From NCBI RefSeq assembly GCF_022808815.1, contig NZ_JAKZLC010000003.1, positions 310,001-374,000 of the forward strand: DNA of 64,000 nt, in the 5' to 3' direction. Positions 33,070 through 42,155 of the stretch are shown in pieces. The notes below the pieces were generated by a model. It saw only the letters and a list, made by a program, of their open reading frames with translations, made no database searches and was not told where the DNA came from. The position numbers were made by a program, and so were the translations under genes. Within the stretch, counting starts at the first letter, position 1; each line of letters starts with the position of its first letter. The stretch is from Geothrix paludis. Its GTDB lineage: Bacteria > Acidobacteriota > Holophagae > Holophagales > Holophagaceae.

Positions 33070-33103
33070 AAAATGGGGGAGCGGCATGCCGCTCCCCCAT
33101 TTT
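33070..33103 (-). terminator. Intrinsic terminator after the M16 peptidase gene
   Basis: AAAATGGGGGAGCGGCA is followed directly by its exact reverse complement TGCCGCTCCCCCATTTT, giving a 17-bp palindrome with T residues on the minus-strand 3' side. It lies 17 bases beyond the peptidase stop codon. Confidence 0.92.
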
Positions 33104-33120
33104 GACAGCCGGACAAAAGA

Positions 33121-35922
33121 CTACTTCTTCGCGAAATCTCCCGCCTTCACGATGACGAGCTTCGCGGGGTCCAGGTGCTTGCGGAGGGCGGCGTTGACCT
33201 CGTCGAGCTTGAGGGCCTGGACCTTGGCCTCCAGCTCCGCCTGGAAGAGCACGGGGCGATCCAGGTAGAGGGAGGTGTTCAGCCAGCCGGCGATCGCGCG
33301 GTCGTCCTGCCGCTCGGTCTGCTCGCCCTGGAGCCAGGTCTTGCGGGCGAAGTCCAGCTCCTCCTGGGTGAAGCCGTCCTTCAGGGCCTTCTGCAGCTCT
33401 TCCTGGAAGGCCGCCTCCAGCTTCGCCGCGTTCTGGGGCGCGTAGATGGCGTAGGCCTGCCAGGAGGTCACGGGGTCCTGGCTGCTGACGTTGGCGTAGG
33501 ATCCGGCCCCGTAGCTGAAGCCCTCCTTCTGGCGCAGGCGGTCGCCGAGACGGTTCTTCAGTGTGCCGCCGCCAAGGATCTGGTTGGCCATGAGGAAGGC
33601 CGGGTAGTCGGGATCCGTGTCCTTCATGGCCCAGCGCTCCACGGCCAAGAAGATGGCCATCTGCTTGTCCGGCGTCTCCAGGACCTTGGATTGGCCGGGG
33701 ACCTCCTTCATCCGCGCCGGGATGCGCGTGTAGGGGGAGGCGGACGTCCAGGTGCCGAAGAGGTCGGTTACGAGGGCCTGGAGCTCCTTGGCGTCGAAGT
33801 CGCCGGAGGCGGCGAAGGTGGCGTGGTCGGCGCCGTAGAAGGCGGTGTGGAAGGCCTTGAGGTCCTCCACCTTGGCCGCCTTCAGGTCCTGGATCCGGGT
33901 CTCCAGGGACCGGTAGGCCGAGGGGTGCCCGGCGGGGTAGGCGTCCAGGGTCTGGCCCAGGAACTCCATGGCCTTGGCCTGGGGTTCCTGGCGCTGGGAC
34001 TCGATGCCCGTGGTCTGCTGCTTCACGAGGGTGTCCAGCTCGGAGGCCGGGAACGCGGGTTCGCGCAGCACCTCGGCCACGAGCTTCAGCGTGGCGGCCA
34101 GGTTCTCCCGGGGCACCTTGATCCGGGCATTGGCGGACGTGGCGCCGCCGGTGATCATCACTTCCGCCTTCAGCTTGTCGAAGGCGTCGGCAATCTCCTG
34201 GCGCGAGTGCTTGAGGGTGCCGCGCATGAGCATGGCGCCCGTGAGGTCCGGCACGGCCTGCTTGTCCCGCAACGAGGACTCCTGGCCGAAGCGCAGAGTG
34301 AACTGCACCGAGGCCATGTTGCCCTTGGTCTTCTTGGACAGCAGGGCGCCCTTCAGGCCGTTGGGGCCGGTGAAGCGGAGAGTGCGCTGATCCACGTGGG
34401 CGGGGGTGGCGTCGAAGGCCTCGCCCTGGGCGATGGTCTGCTTGCCGGTGTAGCCCTTCACGTCCGCAGCGACATCGGGCACGCCGGGCACCTCGGTGCG
34501 GTCCGGCTTCTCCGTGGGGAGGTACTCCCCGAGGGTGCGGTTGCTGGGCTTGAAGTAGGTGACGGCGACCTTCTGGACCTGCTCGAGGGTGGCGGACAGG
34601 GTGCGGTCGCGGTCCAGGAACCACTCCCGCCAGTCGCCGGTGGCCATGGCCTCGCTGAGGCTGATGGCCATGTTCTTGGTGTTGGAGAGGGTCTGGTCAA
34701 CGCCCTTCTGGACCTGGGCCTTGGCGCGGTCCAGCTCGGCCTGGGTCAGGGGCTTGTCCTTCAGGTCCTCCACCTCGCGCAGGAGGATGGCCTTCACCTT
34801 CTCCACATCCCCATCCTTCGGCAGCATCACGCCGAACATCTGGAGGCCGGGCTCATAGGTGGAGAAGGAGAGGGGGAAGACCTGGGCGGCCAGCTTGGTC
34901 TCCACCAGGGCCTTGTAGAGGCGGCCGCTGGGGGCGTCCGTGAGGATGGTCGCTGCCAGGTCCGTGGCGCTGCGATCCCCCTGGGCGGAGGGGGCGACGT
35001 GGTATCCGGCCACCAGGAGCGGGGTGCCGCCCACGCGGCGGATGGTGACCAGCCGCTCGCCGTCCTGGACGGGCTCCACGGTGTAGGTGGGCTCCAGGGC
35101 TCGGGTCGGCTTCGGGATCCGCCCGAAGGTGGCGTTGATGTAGGCCAGGGTCTTCGGTCCGTCGAACTGCCCCGCCACCATCAGGACCGCGTTGTCCGGC
35201 TGGTAGTACTTCGTGTAGAAGGCCCGGAGGTGGTCGACGTTCACATGCTCGATGTCGCTGCGGGCGCCGATGACGGGCTTCCCGTAGTTGTGCCAGTCGT
35301 AGGCCGCGGACATCACCCGCAGGATGGTGGTGCGGAAGGGGCTGTTCTCGCCGGACTCGAACTCGTTGCGGACGACGGTCATCTCACCGCTCTTGCCGTC
35401 TTTGCCCCACAGCGTCTCCGCCGTGAAGGTGCAGTTCAGCATCCGGTCCGCCTCCAGATCCAGCGCTTTCTTCAGGTTCTCCTCGGAGGCCGGGAAGGAA
35501 ACGTAGTAGTTGGTGCGGTCGAAGTTGGTGGTGCCGTTGGCGTCGCCGCCCAGCTCGTTGAGGATCTTCCAGGTGTCCGGCCGGGCCTTGGTGCCCTTGA
35601 AGAGCATGTGCTCCAGCAGGTGGGCCATGCCCGTCTCGCCGTAGTGCTCCTGCCGGCTGCCCACCAGGTAGGTGATGTTGGTGGTGATGGTGGGCTTGCT
35701 GGCGTCGGGATAGAGCAGCACCCGCAGGCCGTTGGCCAGCCGGTACTCGGTGATGCCCTCCACCGTGGTCACCTGCACGGGTGCGGCCAGGGATGCGGGT
35801 TTGGCGGCCTTGGTCGCGGCGGCGGCTTTCGAGGTCGTGGTGGGCCTGGGGGCGTCCCCCGCCACCAGCGCCATGGCCAGGGCCCCACAGAGGGGCAGCA
35901 TCATTCGACGGGAGAAGGGCAT
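33121..35922 (-). CDS. M16 family zinc metallopeptidase, exported
   Basis: A 933-residue protein with a signal peptide (residues 1-~22, MMLPLCGALAMALVAG). Two tandem M16 (pitrilysin/insulinase-type) halves follow. The first has the inverted zinc motif HLLEH (His101, Glu104, His105) and a downstream acidic ligand region. The second half (from about residue 500) has the fold but no HxxEH, as usual in this family. It probably degrades peptides in the periplasm. A strong terminator follows the gene. Confidence 0.92.
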   Translation of the reverse strand: MPFSRRMMLPLCGALAMALVAGDAPRPTTTSKAAAATKAAKPASLAAPVQVTTVEGITEYRLANGLRVLLYPDASKPTITTNITYLVGSRQEHYGETGMAHLLEHMLFKGTKARPDTWKILNELGGDANGTTNFDRTNYYVSFPASEENLKKALDLEADRMLNCTFTAETLWGKDGKSGEMTVVRNEFESGENSPFRTTILRVMSAAYDWHNYGKPVIGARSDIEHVNVDHLRAFYTKYYQPDNAVLMVAGQFDGPKTLAYINATFGRIPKPTRALEPTYTVEPVQDGERLVTIRRVGGTPLLVAGYHVAPSAQGDRSATDLAATILTDAPSGRLYKALVETKLAAQVFPLSFSTYEPGLQMFGVMLPKDGDVEKVKAILLREVEDLKDKPLTQAELDRAKAQVQKGVDQTLSNTKNMAISLSEAMATGDWREWFLDRDRTLSATLEQVQKVAVTYFKPSNRTLGEYLPTEKPDRTEVPGVPDVAADVKGYTGKQTIAQGEAFDATPAHVDQRTLRFTGPNGLKGALLSKKTKGNMASVQFTLRFGQESSLRDKQAVPDLTGAMLMRGTLKHSRQEIADAFDKLKAEVMITGGATSANARIKVPRENLAATLKLVAEVLREPAFPASELDTLVKQQTTGIESQRQEPQAKAMEFLGQTLDAYPAGHPSAYRSLETRIQDLKAAKVEDLKAFHTAFYGADHATFAASGDFDAKELQALVTDLFGTWTSASPYTRIPARMKEVPGQSKVLETPDKQMAIFLAVERWAMKDTDPDYPAFLMANQILGGGTLKNRLGDRLRQKEGFSYGAGSYANVSSQDPVTSWQAYAIYAPQNAAKLEAAFQEELQKALKDGFTQEELDFARKTWLQGEQTERQDDRAIAGWLNTSLYLDRPVLFQAELEAKVQALKLDEVNAALRKHLDPAKLVIVKAGDFAKK

Positions 35923-36053
35923 GTGACCTCCAGGTTGTGAAAGATTCCCGATGGGAGACCCTCAGATTACGCGGCATGCAGAGAAGCGCTTGTTAAGAAA
36001 TGTTTAGGTCTGGTCCGAGGTTCCCCTCGGGCAGAGGCCGGGCAGGGGAGCGG

Positions 36054-36114
36054 TTGACAGGCGGCGCGGAAGGAATAATGTTGAGCATCTAGATGTCATA
36101 AGCATCTAAATGCT
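36054..36114 (+). promoter_or_regulatory. Promoter and operator of the split permease operon
   Basis: TTGACA at 36054-36059 and TAATGT at 36076-36081 (16-base spacer) form a good sigma-70-type promoter. Immediately after it, AGCATCTA occurs twice, at 36084 and 36101 (17 bases apart). The first overlaps the perfect palindrome CATCTAGATG (36086-36095) and the second forms AGCAT-CTAA-ATGCT (36101-36114). Placement just downstream of the -10 suggests a repressor operator, plausibly for the PadR protein encoded in the operon. Confidence 0.65.
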
Positions 36115-36133
36115 AAATCTGGAGTCCACTCTC

Positions 36134-36607
36134 ATGTCTTCCCTCATCCTGCTTGCGCTGGCTCTGTCCGGCCTCCTCCTGTCCGCCCGGAAGGACCGGG
36201 CCCGCACCCGCACGGCCCTGGAGGCGGCCTGGCGGTCCTGGCTCGGCCTGCTGCCCTCCCTCCTGGGGCTGACGGCGGGCATCGGGCTGGCCACGGCCCT
36301 GATCTCGCCCCAGGCCGTGGCGCGGCTGTTCCATGAGCACGGGGCCGCGGGCTTCCTCCTCCTGTCGGGCCTGGGCGCCCTGATCACGATCCCATCGCCC
36401 GTGGCCTATCCCCTGGCGGGGACGCTCCACCGCATGGGGGCCAGCCTTCCCGCCCTCGCCAGCTTCATCACCACCCTGACCATGGTGGGCCTCCTCACGG
36501 CGCCCCTGGAGGTCAAGGCCTTCGGTCGGGCGTTCACCTTCCGAAGGCAGGCCCTGAGCCTGGTCCTGGCCCTGGCCATCGGAGCCGCCATGGGGGTGCT
36601 GCTATGA
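36134..36607 (+). CDS. Half-size permease subunit (ArsP/DUF318-like), N-terminal half
   Basis: A 157-residue membrane protein with four or five helices: SSLILLALALSGLLLSA, SWLGLLPSLLGLTAGIGLATALI, a central GFLLLSGLGALITIPSPVAYPLAGTL with a helix-breaking proline motif, and two further C-terminal helices. The HGAAGFLL-SGLGALITIPSP motif resembles the first half of YraQ/ArsP permeases. The stop overlaps the next gene (ATGA), which encodes the second half. Start 36134 has GGAG upstream. A start at 36110 lies within the operator. Confidence 0.7.
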   Translation: MSSLILLALALSGLLLSARKDRARTRTALEAAWRSWLGLLPSLLGLTAGIGLATALISPQAVARLFHEHGAAGFLLLSGLGALITIPSPVAYPLAGTLHRMGASLPALASFITTLTMVGLLTAPLEVKAFGRAFTFRRQALSLVLALAIGAAMGVLL

Positions 36608-37110
36608 GCCGGACCTGGCGTCCCGTCCTCTGGATCCTGGCCGCCATTGCGGCGGTCCACTTCGGCCTGGCTTGGCGGTTTCCGGAGCTTGCGGCGGCCT
36701 CGGCCAAGGGGGGCCTGCGGGGTTTCGGCCAGATCCTGGCCATCCTGCCCGCGGTGCTGGTCCTCCTGGCCCTATTCGACGCCTGGGTTCCCCGGGCCGT
36801 GGTGGAGCGGAGCCTGGGGCCAGGATCGGGTCTCCGTGGGGTGGCCTTCGCCATGCTGCTGGGCACGGCGGCCGCAGGACCCATCTACGCGGCCTTCCCC
36901 CTGGGCCTGTCGCTCCGTGAGAAGGGGGCCCGGACCGCCAACCTGGTCATCTTCCTGGGCGCCTGGGCCACCATCAAGGTGCCCATGCTGATGCTGGAGA
37001 GCGCCTTCCTGGGCCCGTGCTTCGCCCTGATCCGCCTCGCCCTCACCGTCCCCGGGATCCTCGGCTGCGGGTTCCTCATGGAGCGGCTGGAACGCCGGCC
37101 AGCTCGCTGA
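36604..37110 (+). CDS. Half-size permease subunit (ArsP/DUF318-like), C-terminal half
   Basis: A 168-residue membrane protein with helices around VLWILAAIAAVHFGLAW, ILAILPAVLVLLALFDAWV, GVAFAMLLGTAAAGPIYAAFPLGLSL (permease motif with GPIYA-P), LVIFLGAWATIKVPMLMLE and a final helix. Family permeases normally combine both halves in one chain, and here two coupled genes encode them, implying a heterodimer. The substrate is unknown; related proteins export organoarsenicals. Confidence 0.7.
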   Translation: MSRTWRPVLWILAAIAAVHFGLAWRFPELAAASAKGGLRGFGQILAILPAVLVLLALFDAWVPRAVVERSLGPGSGLRGVAFAMLLGTAAAGPIYAAFPLGLSLREKGARTANLVIFLGAWATIKVPMLMLESAFLGPCFALIRLALTVPGILGCGFLMERLERRPAR

Positions 37111-37142
37111 GGTGGGCGCTGAGGGTACACTCTCTTCATCCC

Positions 37143-37493
37143 ATGCCCGCTCCCCACCGCCACGGCCGCCACCTCCCCGCCTTCATCTTGCTGGCCCTCA
37201 CCGAGGGGCCCCTGCACGGACACGCCATCCGGGCGGCGCTCCACGCGCGGTTCGCGGACTTCAAGGGGGACCCCGGCGCCATCTACCGGACGCTCCAGGC
37301 CCTGGAAGCGGCCGGGGAGGTGACGGCCCACTGGGACACGGGCACCCGAGGCCCCGCCCGGAAGGTCTACGAGCTGACACCCCTCGGCTGGGAGCGGCTC
37401 GGCTTCTGGGAGGAGGACATCCGCCAGCGTCTCGGCTTCCTGCAGGGCTTCCTGGACGGCTACGCGAAGGTGCGGCCTTCGGGCCGGTCCTGA
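37143..37493 (+). CDS. PadR family transcriptional regulator
   Basis: A 116-residue winged-helix protein with the PadR pattern FILLALTEGPLHGHAIRAAL, GAIYRTLQALEAAGEVTAHWD and RKVYELTPLGWERL. The C-terminal dimerisation helix is short (class 2-like). It is the last gene of the split-permease operon, so it probably senses the permease's substrate. Its final 34 bases overlap the convergent UDG gene. Confidence 0.88.
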   Translation: MPAPHRHGRHLPAFILLALTEGPLHGHAIRAALHARFADFKGDPGAIYRTLQALEAAGEVTAHWDTGTRGPARKVYELTPLGWERLGFWEEDIRQRLGFLQGFLDGYAKVRPSGRS

Positions 37494-38089
37494 TCCAGCA
37501 GCCGCCGGAGCCGGGCCTCCCACTCGGCGCGGAGGTCTTCCAGCCGCAGGCCCTTTCCCTTGCCGGGGGCGGCCTGCAGTAGGCCCTGGGCGCTGGGGTG
37601 GGGCAGGGCGTGCAGCTCGAAGGGGGGCGCGCCCTTCAGCCGCGAGAGCACCCACTCCGCCCGCTTGCCGAAGGCGATGACACGCAGGGCGGAAGCGCCG
37701 CCCCGCGAAGCGCGGGTCAGTTCCGAAACGAGGCGAGCGAGGTTGGCCGGATCCAGCAGGTCCCGGTTGGAGGGCGCGTGGAAGTGCTCGCCGTCCTTCG
37801 TGGGGCAGGCAGGGTAGGCGTTGCTGAGGGCTGTGCCGATGAGGCGCGGGGCCAGGGCCAGGGCCTTGAAGCGGGCGCCGTCCCAGTCCTCCCAGACCGC
37901 CTCTGGCACCTCGGCCCGGCCGGTGGCGGCCAGGGCGCGGTAGACGGTGATGCCCGCGCCGTCGCCCCAGAAGGGAAGGCCCGACTGGTCCGCGCCCCGG
38001 GGGCCGGGGGCTTCGCCGAAGAGCATGACGGAGACCGGCCCGGAGTCGGGGAACAGGGCGGGGACGGGTTGGCCTTGAATGCGGGGCAT
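37460..38089 (-). CDS. Uracil-DNA glycosylase superfamily protein
   Basis: A 209-residue protein beginning MPRIQGQPVPALFPDSGPVSVMLFGEAPGP. The GEAPGPRGADQSGLPFWGDGAG loop is the water-activating motif 1 region of family 4/5-like UDGs, and LHALPHPSAQ is the motif 2 (HPSP-like) segment. No clustered iron-sulfur cysteines are seen, so it is not a canonical family 4 enzyme. The start at 38089 is an ATG. DNA uracil repair is the likely role, by family. Confidence 0.72.
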   Translation of the reverse strand: MPRIQGQPVPALFPDSGPVSVMLFGEAPGPRGADQSGLPFWGDGAGITVYRALAATGRAEVPEAVWEDWDGARFKALALAPRLIGTALSNAYPACPTKDGEHFHAPSNRDLLDPANLARLVSELTRASRGGASALRVIAFGKRAEWVLSRLKGAPPFELHALPHPSAQGLLQAAPGKGKGLRLEDLRAEWEARLRRLLDQDRPEGRTFA

Positions 38090-38197
38090 GGCGCTTCCTG
38101 AAGGCGTACATTCTGCAATGGTCCCGCCGCGCTGAGGACGCCCTTCCGTCAGAGGCCACCTGCGGGTCCAGACCGGGAAGCTCCGGGGAGGTGGATC

Positions 38198-39439
38198 GTG
38201 AGGCGACTCGCGGGGGACCTCGGGAAGGGAACCATCCCGTTGGCGGGAGCGGCGGTCCTGCTGCTCGGAGCGGCCTGCGGGGGCGGCGGGGAGGTGGTGA
38301 TCCCGCCGTTCCGGGTCTGGGGCCAGGTGGCGGTGGCGGACCTGAACGGGGATGGCCTGGCGGATGTGGCAGTCCCCGCCACCCTGATCGACGGCGGGAC
38401 GCACCGGAGCAGCGTGCAGGTCTTCCTCCGGGAGGCGGCGGGCGGATTCGCCGCGCCGACGGCGTATCCCCTGGCCTTCGATCCCTGGGGCCTGTCGGCG
38501 GGAGACCTGGATGGGGATGGACGGCCGGATCTCGTCGTGGCCATTCCCGCTTCCACACCACCGCAATTGAACACCCCGGGAGACAGTGGCGGGCTGATCG
38601 TGCTTCGGCAGGACCCCGCGGCGCCGGGGCGCTTCCGCTCGCCGGTCTGGGTCTGGACCGGCGGAGCGGCGGAATCATCGGCGGTGGCGGACCTGACGGG
38701 GGACGGCTTGGCCGACCTGGCGGTGGCGGACGGGGTGCGCGTCAACGGCCGCCTCCTCCTGTTGGCGCAGGCTTCGGACGCGCCGGGTGCCTTCCTGCCG
38801 GCCGTCCCGGTGCCTGTGGCGGCTGGCCAGGGTTTCAGCGACCTGACGGCGGCGGATGTCGACGGCGATGGCCGATCGGATCTGGTGCTGGCGGGCTCAG
38901 GCGGCGTGGCCCTGCTCCTGCAGCAGGCGGGCGGAGGCTTCGCGCCGCCGGTTTTCCTCGCCCCGGGGCAGCGGATCGATGGGGTGGCCGCGGCGGACCT
39001 TGATGGCGACGGCCGGATGGACTTGGTGGCGGCAAACCCCGGGAACGTCACGGACGGCGGCCGGGGCGGAGCCAGCGTGACGGTCTTCCTGCAGACCCAC
39101 CCCGGCACTTTCGCGGCCACGGCCCTCCCCGTGGTCGACGGGGCGCGTCAGGTGGCCATCGGGGATCTCAATGGCGACGGCCTGCCGGACATCGCGGCGA
39201 TCTCGCTGGTGTACCAGTCGCTGTCCACGCCTTCGAAGGTGACCGTCCTCCTGCAGTCCGCCACCCACCGCGGCGCGTTCGCCGTGGGCGGCGTCATGGA
39301 TGGAACGCCGTCGTCCAACTTTCTCGCGCTCGGCGATGTGGATGGCGATGGCCGCGCGGACGTGGTCCTGAACGAGGGGCCCAGCGTGATGGTCCAGACT
39401 GCGCCCGGAATCTTCAGTCCGCCGCGGGCACTCCGCTGA
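38198..39439 (+). CDS. FG-GAP/VCBS repeat lipoprotein (seven-bladed propeller)
   Basis: A 413-residue protein. The N-terminus LLLGAACGGGG is a lipobox with the lipidated Cys followed by glycines. Seven calcium-binding loops of the DxDGDGxxD type are visible: DLNGDGLADV, DLDGDGRPDL, DLTGDGLADL, DVDGDGRSDL, DLDGDGRMDL, DLNGDGLPDI and DVDGDGRADV. That number suits one closed integrin-like beta-propeller. The start is GTG with GGAGG six bases before it. Its function is probably surface binding. No operon partner is evident. Confidence 0.88.
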   Translation: MRRLAGDLGKGTIPLAGAAVLLLGAACGGGGEVVIPPFRVWGQVAVADLNGDGLADVAVPATLIDGGTHRSSVQVFLREAAGGFAAPTAYPLAFDPWGLSAGDLDGDGRPDLVVAIPASTPPQLNTPGDSGGLIVLRQDPAAPGRFRSPVWVWTGGAAESSAVADLTGDGLADLAVADGVRVNGRLLLLAQASDAPGAFLPAVPVPVAAGQGFSDLTAADVDGDGRSDLVLAGSGGVALLLQQAGGGFAPPVFLAPGQRIDGVAAADLDGDGRMDLVAANPGNVTDGGRGGASVTVFLQTHPGTFAATALPVVDGARQVAIGDLNGDGLPDIAAISLVYQSLSTPSKVTVLLQSATHRGAFAVGGVMDGTPSSNFLALGDVDGDGRADVVLNEGPSVMVQTAPGIFSPPRALR

Positions 39440-39446
39440 GCGGGGC

Positions 39447-40037
39447 TCAGCCGGGCTGGCCTTCCTTCATCAGCGCGGACAGTGCCTTGAACTGGGGGTG
39501 GTTCTTGTCGCGGGCCCACTCGAAGGCCACGGACTCGTGGTTGGTGAGCGTGGCGCCGGCCGCGGCCATGCGTTCCAGGGCGTGGCGGCGGTACTCCTCG
39601 CCCCGGCCGCTGACGGCGTCCCAGCAGAGGTGCACCTCGTGGCCCGAGCCCAGCAGCTCGAGCACGGTCTGCATCACGCAAACGTGGGCCTCGATGCCCG
39701 CCACCACGATCTGGCGCTTCTCCCGGGCCAGGTGGGGCCGGGCCTGCTTGAGCAGGGTCTCGAAGCCGGCATCGCCGCAACAGCCGAAGGCGGTCTTCTC
39801 CAGGAAGAACTTCGGCGTGGCCAGGGCGTCGTAGGTGGCGCGGATGCTCTCCTCGGTGGGACCGATGCCCTTCGGGTACTGCTCGGTGAGGACCACGGGC
39901 ACCGAGAAAAGGTCCGCCAGCCGCATGAGGCGGCGCGTGGCCTCCAGCACCAGGGCCGGCCGGTGGACCATGCCCACCAGCTTGCCCTGGAGGTCGATGA
40001 CGACGAGGATGCTGCGGCTGGAATCGAGCAGGGCCAT
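39447..40037 (-). CDS. Isochorismatase-like cysteine hydrolase
   Basis: A 196-residue protein with the family catalytic triad Asp15 (ILVVIDLQGKL), Lys81 (FFLEKTAFG) and Cys120 (GIEAHVCVMQT), and a cis-peptide motif before the Cys. The KTAFGCCG segment is typical of the YcaC-like subgroup. The substrate is unknown. It converges with the FG-GAP gene. Confidence 0.88.
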   Translation of the reverse strand: MALLDSSRSILVVIDLQGKLVGMVHRPALVLEATRRLMRLADLFSVPVVLTEQYPKGIGPTEESIRATYDALATPKFFLEKTAFGCCGDAGFETLLKQARPHLAREKRQIVVAGIEAHVCVMQTVLELLGSGHEVHLCWDAVSGRGEEYRRHALERMAAAGATLTNHESVAFEWARDKNHPQFKALSALMKEGQPG

Positions 40038-40054
40038 GGGAACCTCCCGGGGAT

Positions 40055-42097
40055 CTACCAGATCTTCACGCGGTCCGCCGGGGCCAGGTAGAGCTTCTGG
40101 CCGGCCTTCACCTGGAAGGCGGGGTACCAGGCGTCCAGGTTCCGCACCGTATAGGGGCGGAAGGAGGCCGGGGCGTGGCCGTCCGTGAGGATCTGCTGGC
40201 GCAGCAGGGGCTCGCGGGTCTTCTCGCGCCAGCTCTGGGCGTAGCTGAGGAAGAACTGCTGGTCGCCGGTGAGGCCCTGCACCACAGGCGCCTCCTTCCC
40301 CTTCAGGGACAGGCGGTAGGCGTCATAGGCCGCGGCGAGGCCCGCCACATCCGCGATGTTCTCGCCCAGGGTCTGCCTGCCCTTGATGTGGAGGCCCGGG
40401 AAGGGCTCGTAGGCGTCGAACTGCTTCACCAGCTGGTCGGCGGAGGCCTGGAAGTGCTTCAGGTCCTCGGGCGTCCACCAGTTCTCCAGTTTGCCGCTGG
40501 CGTCGAAGAGCGAGCCGGAGTCGTCGAAGCTGTGGCTGATCTCGTGGCCGATGACGGCCCCGATGGCGCCGTAGTCCATGACCATGGGGCGCTTCGGGTC
40601 GAAGAAGGGCGGCTGGAGGATGGCCGCCGGGAAGTTGAGGGCGTTCATCACGGGGAGGTTCACCGCATTCACGAGCTGGGGGTTCATCACCCACTCCGTG
40701 CGGTCGATGGGCTGGCCGAGCTTCTTCAGGTTGCGCTCGTACTCGAAGCGCTCGGCCCGCTGGAGGTTGCCGAAGGCGTCCCCGGCGGCGACCTTCAGGC
40801 CTCGGTAGTCACGCCAGCGGTCCGGGTAGCCCACGCCCACCTTGAGCGCATCCAGCTTGGCGATGGCCTTGGCCTTGGTGGCGGGGGACATCCAGTCCAG
40901 GTGCTCGATGCGGATGCGGAAGGCCTCCTTGATGTTCGTGACCATCTGCTCGGCGCGGGCCTTCTCGGAAGGCGGGAAGTACTTCGCCACGTACGCCTTG
41001 CCCACGGCCTCGCCCAGGGCCTCGTTGGTCAGTGCCACACCCGTCTTCCAGCGGTCCAGGGGCTTGGAGGCGCCGCTCAGCACCTTGCCGTAGAAGGCGA
41101 AGGACTGGTCCGCCACGGCCTTGGGCAGCACCGGCGCCCAGTGCTGGATGACGTGGAAGGTGAGGTAGTCCTTCCACACATCGAGGGACACGTCCGCGGT
41201 CAGGGCCGAGAGGCCGGTGACGGCGCCGGGCTGCCAGACCACGAACACCTGGGGCTTCGAGAGGCCTGCGGCGGCGAAGAAGGCTTCCCAGTCCAGCCCC
41301 GGGGCCTTGGCGGGGAAGTCCGCACGGGTCCAGTGGTTGTTGCCCTTCTGGACGTCGCCGGATTCCTCGCGGCCCAGGTGGGCCTTGGCCATGCGGGTCT
41401 CCAGGTCCACCACCGCCGTGGCGCGCTCGAGGACGTTCGACAGGCCCGCCAGCTTCAGCATGGCCGCCACATGGGTGGTGTACTGGGTGCGGACGGCCGC
41501 CATGCCCTCCGAGGAATCCAGGTAGTAGCTGCGCTCGGGCAGCCCCAGGCCGCCCTGGAGGAGGAACGGCGCGTAGCGGGTGGGCTCGTCCAGGTCCTGC
41601 GCGACCCACAGGCCGAGGAAGTTGGCGGTGTGGTACTGGGTGTTGTTCAGCACGTCCACGTCCGCCCGCAGGGTCGTCCCCAGGTACCGGGCCAGGTCCT
41701 GGCGGCCCTGGATGGCGCCGATGGCCTTGAAGGTGGGGGCCAGGGGGGCCAGGCCTTTGGCCTCGATCCGCTTCTGGTCCATGAAGCTGGTGAAGCAGTC
41801 GCCGACCTTCCGCAGCTCGGATCCGGCGGGCGCCTTAGTGGCCTCCCGGATCAGGGCGGCGGTGCGGCGGTCCGTGAGGTCCGCCACCTCGCGGCCGACC
41901 CCGTAGGAGCCGCGGTCTGCGGGGATCTCCGTCCGCTTCACCCAGGCGCCGTTGGCGTAGGCGAAGAAGTCGTCGCCGGGCGCCACGCTGCGGTCCATGC
42001 CCGTCAGGTCGAGGCCGTGGGGCGCGGCCTTGGGCGGGGCCGCCACCAGGGCGGAGACGGCGAGACAGAGGGAAAGGAGGGGCAAAGATCCGCGCAT
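40055..42097 (-). CDS. M13 family metallopeptidase (neprilysin-like), exported
   Basis: A 680-residue peptidase with a signal peptide (MRGSLPLLSLCLAVSALVAAP). It has the N-terminal M13 motif GDDFFAYANGAWVKRTEIPADRGSYG, the zinc site HEISH at 518-522, the third ligand in LGENIADVAGL, and the C-terminal PFLP-like end with CxxW replaced by VKIW, the conserved terminal Trp. It lies downstream of DUF4126 in the same orientation. It probably trims periplasmic or external oligopeptides, as the M16 protein does. Confidence 0.94.
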   Translation of the reverse strand: MRGSLPLLSLCLAVSALVAAPPKAAPHGLDLTGMDRSVAPGDDFFAYANGAWVKRTEIPADRGSYGVGREVADLTDRRTAALIREATKAPAGSELRKVGDCFTSFMDQKRIEAKGLAPLAPTFKAIGAIQGRQDLARYLGTTLRADVDVLNNTQYHTANFLGLWVAQDLDEPTRYAPFLLQGGLGLPERSYYLDSSEGMAAVRTQYTTHVAAMLKLAGLSNVLERATAVVDLETRMAKAHLGREESGDVQKGNNHWTRADFPAKAPGLDWEAFFAAAGLSKPQVFVVWQPGAVTGLSALTADVSLDVWKDYLTFHVIQHWAPVLPKAVADQSFAFYGKVLSGASKPLDRWKTGVALTNEALGEAVGKAYVAKYFPPSEKARAEQMVTNIKEAFRIRIEHLDWMSPATKAKAIAKLDALKVGVGYPDRWRDYRGLKVAAGDAFGNLQRAERFEYERNLKKLGQPIDRTEWVMNPQLVNAVNLPVMNALNFPAAILQPPFFDPKRPMVMDYGAIGAVIGHEISHSFDDSGSLFDASGKLENWWTPEDLKHFQASADQLVKQFDAYEPFPGLHIKGRQTLGENIADVAGLAAAYDAYRLSLKGKEAPVVQGLTGDQQFFLSYAQSWREKTREPLLRQQILTDGHAPASFRPYTVRNLDAWYPAFQVKAGQKLYLAPADRVKIW

Positions 42098-42155
42098 GGG
42101 GTACCTCAGGACCTTCCAGGGTGGACCGAAAGGCCCCGTTGGGGAAGGTGGGGGG

